Origin: Candidatus Omnitrophota bacterium
Lineage (GTDB): Bacteria; Omnitrophota; Koll11; Duberdicusellales; 4484-171
Length of the DNA stretch: 13,485 bases
Direction of reading: 5' to 3'
NCBI GenBank assembly: GCA_030692055.1
Contig: JAUYCY010000156.1
Span: 1 to 13,485 of the forward strand
Below, piece after piece: positions 5,403 through 12,266 of the stretch. Below the pieces are notes generated by a model, which was not told where the DNA came from, did not search any database, and saw nothing but the letters and a program-made list of their open reading frames with translations. A program made the translations under genes and the position numbers. How positions within the stretch are numbered: the first letter of the stretch is position 1; each line of letters begins with the position of its first letter.

Positions 5403-6593
5403 ATGAAAGCTAATGAGATAATAAAACTTTTTGCGGATTATTCGTTGCACACCTATAAACGCATAGGTCCGGTATTTACCAAAGGCAAAGGAAGTTGGCT
5501 CTGGGATAGCGAAGGCAAGAAGTATTTAGATTTATTTCCCGGTTGGGGTGTTTCTATTTTAGGGCATTGCCATCCACGCATCGCAAAGGTAATTAGAGAG
5601 CAAGCGCAAAAGTTGATACATCTTCCGAATAATTTATACCAAGAAGAACAAGCGCTTTTAGCTAAAGAGATAGTCATTAATTCTTTTCCTTCCAAAGTAT
5701 TTTTTGCCAATTCCGGAGCAGAAGCAATTGAGGCAGCGATAAAGCTGACCCGGCTTTATGGGAGGAAAGAAGAGCGTTATGAAGTTATTACTATGAAGAA
5801 TTCTTTTCACGGCAGAACTTTCGGAGCAATGTCTGCCACCGGACAGGCAAAATATAAAGATCCGTTTAAGCCGATACTACCGGAATTTAAAGAAGCAGTA
5901 TTTAACGATTTTGAGGATTTTAAGCGCCAAGTTAACGAAAAAACGGTTGCGGTAATGTTAGAATTAATTCAGGGCGAAGGCGGAGTGAATATCGCTAGTA
6001 AAGAGTATGTCAGAAAGTTAAAAGATTTTTGCGAGGAACACGATTTGCTTTTTATCGCTGACGAGGTGCAGACTGGCGTAGGAAGGTGTGGAAAACTTTT
6101 TTGTTATCAAAATTACGACATAACTCCTGACGCTTTTGTATTATCTAAAGGTTTAGGCGCAGGTATTCCTATTTCAGCATTAGTTGTTAAAAAAGAGATT
6201 GCGGATTTATTTCAACCCGGAATGCATGCTTCGACTTTCGGTGGCTCACCATTTGTAAGCAAAGTTTCCTTAGAGGTTTTTAAAATCATAAAACAGGAGA
6301 AGATTTTAGAAAATACAAGAAAAATGGGAGATTATCTTTTGAATGGGCTCAGCAAGCTTAAAGGCAAGTTTTCTTTTATAAAAGAAGTAAGGGGCATGGG
6401 GCTTATGGCAGCGCTCGAGTTAAATACAGATTCTTATCCGGTATTTTTAAAAGCTTTAGAAAAAAGTCTGGTTATAAACTCTACGCATGTAACAGTTTTA
6501 AGAATTATGCCGGCGCTTAACGTGACCAAAAAAGAACTGGATAAAGGGCTGAATATCCTAGAAGGGGTTTTGAGCAATTTCAAGGGGGCTTAG
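5403..6593 (+). CDS. argD: acetylornithine aminotransferase (class III, PLP)
   Basis: 396 residues, full length. It is a PLP enzyme moving an amino group from glutamate to N-acetylglutamate semialdehyde to give N-acetylornithine; ArgD enzymes often also serve as succinyl-diaminopimelate aminotransferase, which is relevant because lysA and dapF follow in the cluster. Motifs: FANSGAEA (101-108, phosphate-binding), FHGRTFGAMSATG (135-147), the PLP aspartate D220 in FIADEVQTGVGR, the Schiff-base lysine K249 in LSKGLGAGIP, and STFGG further on. The start at 5403 lies one base after the previous gene's stop and has no clear Shine-Dalgarno, so it relies on coupling. The assignment within class III aminotransferases rests on motifs plus arg context; the ArgD function is strongly favoured. 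Confidence 0.95.
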   Translation: MKANEIIKLFADYSLHTYKRIGPVFTKGKGSWLWDSEGKKYLDLFPGWGVSILGHCHPRIAKVIREQAQKLIHLPNNLYQEEQALLAKEIVINSFPSKVFFANSGAEAIEAAIKLTRLYGRKEERYEVITMKNSFHGRTFGAMSATGQAKYKDPFKPILPEFKEAVFNDFEDFKRQVNEKTVAVMLELIQGEGGVNIASKEYVRKLKDFCEEHDLLFIADEVQTGVGRCGKLFCYQNYDITPDAFVLSKGLGAGIPISALVVKKEIADLFQPGMHASTFGGSPFVSKVSLEVFKIIKQEKILENTRKMGDYLLNGLSKLKGKFSFIKEVRGMGLMAALELNTDSYPVFLKALEKSLVINSTHVTVLRIMPALNVTKKELDKGLNILEGVLSNFKGA

Positions 6594-6599
6594 GCTACT

Positions 6600-7535
6600 A
6601 TGAAACATTTTATTTGTTTGAAAGATTTTTCCCCAAAAGAAATTTGGGAATTTGTTGATTTAGCTATCGATATAAAACATAATCCTGCTAAATATAGCAA
6701 TGCATTAGCAGGAAAATGCGTGGGGCTTTTTTTCGAAAAGCCGTCACTACGTACAAAGATAGCTTTTTATGTAGGGGCTATGCAGCTGGGCGGTAGCGCC
6801 GTGTATTATTCTCCGGATGAGATGCAGCTAGGAAAAAGAGAAAAAATTAGTGATGTCGCCCGTACCGTTTCGCATTTTATGAATGCGGCGGTGCTAAGGA
6901 CTTTTTCTCATAATAGTATTTTGGAGTTTGCAAAATTTTCTTTGATACCGGTAATAAACGCTTTAAGTGATCTGGTGCATCCTTCTCAGATTTTAGGAGA
7001 TTTAGTCACAATAAAGGAGTTAAAGGGCGATATTAAGAAACTAAAGGTAGCTTATGTGGGCGATGGCAATAATGTTTGTCATACGCTTATTTATGCATTT
7101 TCAATTTTAGGCGGTAATCTATATATAGCAGCTCCCAAAAGATATGGTCCGCGTAAAGAAATAGTAGAAGAGGCACAAAAGTATGCGGCTATGAGCAATG
7201 CTAAGATTAATATTATGCTTTCTCCTGAAGAGGCAGTGAAAGATGCTGATGTTTTATATACTGACGTATGGACATCGATGGGGCAAGAAAGAGAAAGTAA
7301 GAAAAGAAGGAAAGTTTTTAGAAGTTTTCAGCTTAATGATAAGCTTATCAAGTTAGCCAAAAATGATTGCATAATTTTACATTGTTTGCCCGCGCATAGA
7401 GGTGAAGAAATAACTGATAGTGTAATTGACGGAAAGAATTCGGTGGTTTTTGCGCAGGCGGAAAATCGCCTACATGCTGCAAAAGCTGTCTTAGTTAAAC
7501 TATTGAGTAGTCCAACAGGACACCCTGCTGGGTAG
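6600..7535 (+). CDS. argF: ornithine carbamoyltransferase with repeat-encoded C-terminus
   Basis: 311 residues. It condenses ornithine and carbamoyl phosphate to citrulline. The carbamoyl-phosphate motif is FEKPSLRTK (45-53; many OTCs have STRTR), HPSQ is at 127-130, GDGNNVCHTL at 154-163, the ornithine SMG loop DVWTSMG at 222-228 and HCLPAHRGEE at 261-270. The SMG loop and HCLPA favour ornithine over acetylornithine as substrate, in line with upstream ArgJ. The family-like sequence ends near AENRLHAAKAVLVKLL (287-302). The remaining SSPTGHPAG and the TAG stop are encoded by the 28-nt repeat at 7508-7535. It starts 6 nt after the argD stop, with aaggggg (6582-6588) as a somewhat distant Shine-Dalgarno. 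Confidence 0.94.
   Translation: MKHFICLKDFSPKEIWEFVDLAIDIKHNPAKYSNALAGKCVGLFFEKPSLRTKIAFYVGAMQLGGSAVYYSPDEMQLGKREKISDVARTVSHFMNAAVLRTFSHNSILEFAKFSLIPVINALSDLVHPSQILGDLVTIKELKGDIKKLKVAYVGDGNNVCHTLIYAFSILGGNLYIAAPKRYGPRKEIVEEAQKYAAMSNAKINIMLSPEEAVKDADVLYTDVWTSMGQERESKKRRKVFRSFQLNDKLIKLAKNDCIILHCLPAHRGEEITDSVIDGKNSVVFAQAENRLHAAKAVLVKLLSSPTGHPAG
7508..7535 (+). repeat. 28-nt palindromic repeat overlapping the argF 3' end
   Basis: It matches the reverse complement of 459-486 at 26 of 28 positions and is imperfectly palindromic (ccaacagg with cctgctgg, one mismatch, loop acac). Its last three bases are the argF stop codon. The insertion seems to have replaced the original end of argF without harming the conserved domain. 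Confidence 0.75.
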
Positions 7536-7546
7536 TCGAATTTGAT

Positions 7547-7656
7547 CCCCCCCCACCACTTTTTGTAGATGGTGGGGATAATAAATATTTAGTAATGTTT
7601 GGAGTTTATAGGTTTTGCTTTAGCTATTATTTTATTTTCAAAAAGTGGTGGGAGGG
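7547..7656 (+). promoter_or_regulatory. argF-argG gap with competing stems (attenuator-like or MITE-like)
   Basis: The strand cccaccactttttg (7552-7565) is perfectly complementary to caaaaagtggtggg (7639-7652). The overlapping ccccacca (7551-7558) also pairs perfectly with tggtgggg (7570-7577). The two pairings exclude each other, as in an RNA switch. A further small stem, ccga/tcgg, lies at 7666-7677 before the argG Shine-Dalgarno. No leader peptide or T-run terminator is clear. A short inverted-repeat element of about 110 bp is the alternative reading. Confidence 0.45.
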
Positions 7657-7698
7657 TTTAATCTCCCCGACACGTCGGAGGTCATTAAAGGAGTAATT

Positions 7699-8868
7699 AT
7701 GAAAAAGGTAGTATTAGCGTATTCCGGAGGGCTTGATACTTCTTGCTGTATACAATGGCTAAAAGATAAGGGTTTTGACGTTATCTGTTTCTCGGCGGAT
7801 TTAGGAAGCGAATTCTCCCCTGCTGATTTAAAAAAACGGGCAATTAAGACCGGCGCTTCAAAAATATATATAAAAGACCTACAGAAAGAGTTTGCCTATG
7901 ATTACGTATTACCCGCGCTTAAAGCAAATGCAATTTATGAAGGTAAATATGTTTTAAGCACAGCTTTAGGCAGGCCATTGATAGCAAAACATTTAGTAGA
8001 AGTAGCCAAGAAAGAGAAGGCTAATTTCGTGGCGCATGGTTGTACCGGAAAAGGCAACGACCAGGTACGGTTTGAGATTACCACCGCGATTTTAGCGCCA
8101 CATATAAAAACTATCGCGTCTTTAAGAGAATGGGAATTAACCTCGAGAGAAGCAGAAATAGAATATGCGAAGGAACACGGTATTCCCATAAAAGCAACTA
8201 AAGAAAAAGTATATAGCATTGATAAGAATATATGGGGGGTAAGTGTTGAAGGTGGGATCCTGGAAGATTTAAGTACGGAGCCTCCTGCAAACTCCTACTA
8301 TTTTGTCAAATCGCCCCAGGCGGCGCCACATAAAGAAGTTTTTGTAGAAATTACCTTTAAGGAAGGTGTTCCGGTCGCGGTGAATGGTAAGGCAATAGAT
8401 TTAGTCAATATAATTAATAAATTAAATGTAATCGGCGGTGCTTGCGGTATTGGTAGAACTGATGCTATTGAAGACAGAGTTATAGGCATAAAATCAAGAG
8501 AAATCTATGAGGCACCCGCAGCTTGGATTCTTTACGCTGCGCATAAGGAATTAGAAGCGTTAACTTTAGACAGAGAAACTTTGTTTTTTAAAGAACTAGT
8601 CGCTCTCAAGTACGCGCAGTTGGTATATCAAGGTTTATGGTTTACTAAACTAAAGAAATCTATAGATGCATTTGTGAACGAGACGCAAAAAAATGTTACA
8701 GGAACTATAGGCTTGAAGTTATACAAGGGTAATATTCTTATAGCCGAAAGAAGTTCGTCTAATTCATTATATAAGAAAGAATTTGCTACCTATGGTGAGT
8801 GCGATAAGTTTGATAGGACTTTAGCTGAAGGGTTCATTAAGCTTTGGGGAATGCCGTATAAGGGATAA
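7699..8868 (+). CDS. argG: argininosuccinate synthase
   Basis: 389 residues, normal size. It joins citrulline and aspartate with ATP to argininosuccinate. The N-terminal ATP pyrophosphatase P-loop AYSGGLDTS spans 7-15. Other signatures are the GCTGKGNDQVRFE motif (114-126), a VEGGILEDLSTEPP segment near 180-193 and GRTDAIEDRVIGIKSREIYE in the tetramer/synthetase part. The start at 7699 is set by aaggag (7688-7693, 5-nt gap) and by the family N-terminus starting just before the P-loop; an upstream in-frame GTG at 7645 lies inside the inverted-repeat arm and is rejected. It is separated from argF by a 163-nt gap with competing stems, so it may have separate control. All key motifs are intact. 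Confidence 0.97.
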   Translation: MKKVVLAYSGGLDTSCCIQWLKDKGFDVICFSADLGSEFSPADLKKRAIKTGASKIYIKDLQKEFAYDYVLPALKANAIYEGKYVLSTALGRPLIAKHLVEVAKKEKANFVAHGCTGKGNDQVRFEITTAILAPHIKTIASLREWELTSREAEIEYAKEHGIPIKATKEKVYSIDKNIWGVSVEGGILEDLSTEPPANSYYFVKSPQAAPHKEVFVEITFKEGVPVAVNGKAIDLVNIINKLNVIGGACGIGRTDAIEDRVIGIKSREIYEAPAAWILYAAHKELEALTLDRETLFFKELVALKYAQLVYQGLWFTKLKKSIDAFVNETQKNVTGTIGLKLYKGNILIAERSSSNSLYKKEFATYGECDKFDRTLAEGFIKLWGMPYKG

Positions 8869-8895
8869 ATTTTTAGTTATAAGTAGGAGAAGCAG

Positions 8896-9537
8896 ATGAA
8901 AAAAATATTATTTTTCATTTTTTTATGTTCAATTTCTTTTCTATCATTTGCGGAGGTAATTTATTTAAAAAATGGCAGGACGATCGAAGCTAAAATTATT
9001 GAGCGAACCGACTATTTTGTAAAAGTAGATTTTCAGGGAATTCCGCTCACGTATTTTTTATCTGAGATAGATACCATAACGGATGAAAAACCCAAGGTAA
9101 AGTCACCGGAGGAAATAAATGCGCAAGAGGAAAATGCGTATCTGGCAAAAGTGATGGAGATAGCCCTTGCAGCAAGAAATATATGTGATAGTAAAATGGT
9201 AATCGACGGACAAGAGGTAAATTTTGCCCCTAAAGCCAATGCCGCTACATGGAAAGCCCTCAAGGGCTACTATGAAGGTAAAAAAGCGATTTTGGAAAAT
9301 TTACAGAGAGAATTCCAAAAGATAACTGTTGTTTCACCGCAGTTTCGTAAAATTCACGAATCGCTGCAAAAAGTATTGGATTATGCGGTTGCAGCGTATG
9401 AAAAAGCCATAGAGTCGCTCGAAAAAGATGATATTACAATTCTGGATAAAGACGCCGTATCCTTACTTAATCAATCCGTAGATTTGGTTCTGAATATAGT
9501 GCATTCTCTGAAAAAGTTAAAGAATCCGCAGTCTTGA
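8896..9537 (+). CDS. exported protein of unknown function (signal peptide, N-terminal beta-rich domain, helical C-terminus)
   Basis: 213 residues. Residues 1-19 form a Sec signal peptide (basic start, hydrophobic core, SFA before E20), so the protein is probably periplasmic or surface exposed. Residues 20-62 (VIYLKNGRTIEAKIIERTD, then FVKVDFQGIPLTYFLSEIDTI) look like a small beta-barrel repeat common in exported proteins of uncultured bacteria. After a Lys/Pro/Glu linker (about 63-76), residues 77-210 are mostly helical with charged residues and no further motif recognised. A good Shine-Dalgarno (aggaga, 8885-8890) precedes the ATG at 8896, and codon use resembles its neighbours. It sits 27 nt after argG and 43 nt before argH, so it is likely co-transcribed, but no link to arginine metabolism is visible. 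Confidence 0.75.
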   Translation: MKKILFFIFLCSISFLSFAEVIYLKNGRTIEAKIIERTDYFVKVDFQGIPLTYFLSEIDTITDEKPKVKSPEEINAQEENAYLAKVMEIALAARNICDSKMVIDGQEVNFAPKANAATWKALKGYYEGKKAILENLQREFQKITVVSPQFRKIHESLQKVLDYAVAAYEKAIESLEKDDITILDKDAVSLLNQSVDLVLNIVHSLKKLKNPQS

Positions 9538-9580
9538 ATCTCGTACCGTTTAAAAAAATAATTTCAAAAAGGAGAAGCTG

Positions 9581-10957
9581 ATGAAAAAGTTGTGGGGAAC
9601 GAGATTTCCTAAAAAAACTAATATATTGACGGATAGGTTTACTTCAAGCCTTTCTTTTGATAAAAGGCTCGCGAAATACGACATTTTAGGTAGCATTGCT
9701 CACGCTAAAATGCTGGGTAGACAAAGTATAATCTCAGCAAAAGATGCGAATTCAATCATAAAAGGCCTCAAATCTCTTTTAAAGGAAGTAGAGAGAGGAA
9801 ATTTTAAATTTAACAAAAAAGCTGAGGATATTCATTCTAATATCCAGGATGCGCTTTTTAAACGGATAGGAGAAGCCGCGCATAAATTGCATACTGCCCG
9901 CTCAAGAAATGACCAGATAGCTTTAGATATTCGTATGTATATTAAAGATGAAGTAAAAGCGCTGACGGATTTAATTAAAATGCTGCAAGGGTCCATATTA
10001 AAGTTTGCAAGAAATAACGAAAAGGTGATATTTCCCGGCTACACGCATCTACAGATGGCGCAGTGCGTTTTATTCGCGCATCATATGCTTGCCTATATTG
10101 AAAGTTTGGAGAGGGATAAAAAGAGGTTTTTTGATGCAAAAGAAAGAGTAGACGAAATGCCTTTAGGCAGCTGTGCGCTTAGCGGGACAGGGCTTCCTAT
10201 TGAGCGTAACCTCGTAAGGAAAGAATTAGGATTTAAAAACTTAACAGAAAATAGCATCGATAGTGTTAGCGATAGGGATTTTATTCTTGAAATATTAGCG
10301 GATTTGTCTATTCTATCGGTTCATCTATCCAGGATTTCCGAGGATTTGATTCTTTGGTCAACAAAGGAGTTTAATTTTATCGACATAGACTTTTCTTTTT
10401 GTACTGGCTCAAGCATTATGCCGCACAAGAAAAACCCGGATGTTTTAGAGCTGATTCGAGGTTCAGTAGGGAAAATTTATGGAGATTTATCAAGCGTACT
10501 TATACTGATGAAAGGGCTTCCTTTGTCATATAACCGTGATTTGCAACTCGATAAGCCACCGTTATTTGATGCTATCGATACAGTAAAAGATATTTTAGAG
10601 ATATTCGCAGTGATGTTTAAACAGATTAAATTAAAGAAAGAAATAATTGCCGACAAGCTTTTAGATGAATCATTATTTTCGGTAGATATCGTGGAATACC
10701 TTATCAAAAAAGGATTATCGCAGCGTAAGGCACACGATATTGTGGGAAAAATCGTACGAATTAGTTTGGATAAAGGCAAAAATATTTCGAGTTTGAGCGC
10801 GGATGAATTAAAGAAATGTTCTGATAAACTTGGGACAGATGTAAAAGGTATCCTTAATGCCTGGGCTTCAGTTAGCCTCAAATCTTCTTACGGCGGGACA
10901 AGCCCAAAACTTGTTGCAAAACAACTTAAACTTTGGAGCAAAAGACTAGATGCATGA
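9581..10957 (+). CDS. argH: argininosuccinate lyase
   Basis: 458 residues, full length. It splits argininosuccinate into arginine and fumarate, the last step. It belongs to the fumarase/aspartase superfamily. The N-terminus is KLWGTRF (3-9), then HTARSRNDQ (104-112), GYTHLQMAQ (153-161, with the catalytic histidine region at H156) and the superfamily signature GSSIMPHKKNPD (276-287, with S278 on the mobile catalytic loop). The ATG at 9581 has a strong Shine-Dalgarno (aaaggaga, about 9567-9574). The stop at 10955-10957 lies inside the lysA start region (8-nt overlap), coupling arginine to lysine genes. Nothing is missing. Confidence 0.97.
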   Translation: MKKLWGTRFPKKTNILTDRFTSSLSFDKRLAKYDILGSIAHAKMLGRQSIISAKDANSIIKGLKSLLKEVERGNFKFNKKAEDIHSNIQDALFKRIGEAAHKLHTARSRNDQIALDIRMYIKDEVKALTDLIKMLQGSILKFARNNEKVIFPGYTHLQMAQCVLFAHHMLAYIESLERDKKRFFDAKERVDEMPLGSCALSGTGLPIERNLVRKELGFKNLTENSIDSVSDRDFILEILADLSILSVHLSRISEDLILWSTKEFNFIDIDFSFCTGSSIMPHKKNPDVLELIRGSVGKIYGDLSSVLILMKGLPLSYNRDLQLDKPPLFDAIDTVKDILEIFAVMFKQIKLKKEIIADKLLDESLFSVDIVEYLIKKGLSQRKAHDIVGKIVRISLDKGKNISSLSADELKKCSDKLGTDVKGILNAWASVSLKSSYGGTSPKLVAKQLKLWSKRLDA

Positions 10958-12266
10958 ATTTCAATATAAGAACCATAATTTATATTGCGAGAATATAAAA
11001 GTAGAGGATTTAGCCAAGAAATTCAGCACGCCGCTTTATGTTTATAGTTACAATACCTTAATTGACCACTATCTTAAGCTAAAAAAAGCCTTTCGCCAGA
11101 TCAATCCGCTTATTTGCTATTCTGTTAAGGCAAATTCTAATTTAGCAATCTTGAAAACACTGGTTGGCAGGGGTGCGGGTTTGGATATTGTTTCCGGCGG
11201 AGAGCTTTTCAGGGCGCTTAAAGTGGGTTGCCCTACGCAGAGGATAGTGTATGCGTCGGTAGGTAAAACCGATAATGAAATAAGAGTTGCCCTTAAAAGA
11301 AAAATTTTATTCTTTAACGTAGAGTCAGTCGCGGAGTTAGAAAACATTAACCGTATAGCTAAAGGTTTAAGTGTTGTTGCCGCAGTTGCCATACGCATAA
11401 ACCCGGATGTTGAACCGCGCACGCATAGGTTTATCACCACGGGAAAACTTACCAATAAATTTGGCATAGATTTTGATAACGCTTATGGGATTTTTTTATT
11501 ACGCCACAGGTTTACAAATTTAAAAATTTCTGGCCTGCACATACACATAGGTTCGCAAATTACCGAAAGTATGCCTTACCTTGCCGCTATAAACAAAATG
11601 ATTCGTTTTATCAATAGGCTTAAAGAAATAGGAGTATACTTAGAATATCTCAATATCGGCGGCGGTTTGGGCATTATCTATAATAAAGAAACGCCGCAAA
11701 CAGCCCAAAAATTCGCGCAAAAAGTTTTACCATTACTTAAAAAAACCGGACTTAAAATAATAATGGAGCCGGGAAGATTTATAGTAGGTAATTCCGGAAT
11801 TTTGGTCACAAAAGTTTTATATATCAAATCCACCCCTCTAAAAAAGTTTGTAATTGTAGACGGCGGAATGAACGATTTAATCCGTCCGGCTCTCTATGAA
11901 GCTTACCATCAAATTATCCCAACGTCGAGCGTCTCATCCGCCTTTGGCGAGACCTCGCCGCTTCCCTCGGCTTCGCCGAGAGGCGAGTGCGGCGGGCGTC
12001 CAACGTCCAACGAGAAAGTTGATATAGTTGGCCCTATTTGTGAAAGCGCAGATTATTTTGCTAAAGATAGGAAATTACTAAAGGTTGATGTCGGCGAATA
12101 TTTAGCAGTAATGGGCGCAGGCGCATACGGATTTAGTATGTCCAGCAATTATAATTCCCGCCGCCGCGCGGCAGAAGTTTTAGTTAAAGGCGATAAAGCA
12201 TTTCTTATCCGTAAGCGGGAAAATTTTGAAGATTTAATACACAGCGAAATTATACCTAAGCTATGA
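10950..12266 (+). CDS. lysA: diaminopimelate decarboxylase with a 27-residue repeat insertion
   Basis: 438 residues. A PLP-dependent fold-type III enzyme that converts meso-diaminopimelate to lysine. The Schiff-base lysine is K60 in CYSVKANSN. Others are the HIHIGSQ motif (197-203), the phosphate-binding NIGGGLG (235-241), EPGR (273-276), the active-site CES (364-366, after VDIVGP) and GAYGFSMSSNYN (391-402). Between IIP (322-324) and NEKVDIVG lies a Ser/Pro/Gly/Arg-rich stretch encoded by a GC-rich 81-bp insertion (11927-12007); without it the sequence would read IIPTSNEKVDIV, close to the family. The reading frame is kept, so the enzyme is probably functional with an added surface loop. It overlaps argH by 8 nt and dapF by 4 nt (ATGA). 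Confidence 0.94.
   Translation: MHEFQYKNHNLYCENIKVEDLAKKFSTPLYVYSYNTLIDHYLKLKKAFRQINPLICYSVKANSNLAILKTLVGRGAGLDIVSGGELFRALKVGCPTQRIVYASVGKTDNEIRVALKRKILFFNVESVAELENINRIAKGLSVVAAVAIRINPDVEPRTHRFITTGKLTNKFGIDFDNAYGIFLLRHRFTNLKISGLHIHIGSQITESMPYLAAINKMIRFINRLKEIGVYLEYLNIGGGLGIIYNKETPQTAQKFAQKVLPLLKKTGLKIIMEPGRFIVGNSGILVTKVLYIKSTPLKKFVIVDGGMNDLIRPALYEAYHQIIPTSSVSSAFGETSPLPSASPRGECGGRPTSNEKVDIVGPICESADYFAKDRKLLKVDVGEYLAVMGAGAYGFSMSSNYNSRRRAAEVLVKGDKAFLIRKRENFEDLIHSEIIPKL
11927..12007. repeat. 81-bp GC-rich hairpin insertion inside lysA
   Basis: The 8-bp sequence ccaacgtc occurs at 11919-11926 and again at 12000-12007, exactly 81 bp (27 codons) apart. The insert is about 70% GC by my count, in a much more AT-rich gene. 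It folds into nested stems: cgcc/ggcg (11939-11949, with gtct/agac outside), ctcggc/gccgag (11966-11980) and ctcgcc/ggcgag (11954-11959 with 11982-11987). A heptamer pair, cgtccaa, sits at 11997-12010. No stop is introduced. Confidence 0.75.

Noticed and set aside
7645..7698. In-frame GTG start for argG adding 18 residues
   Set aside because: The extension lies in the inverted-repeat arm and has no family counterpart; ATG at 7699 has aaggag at the right distance and gives the normal N-terminus.
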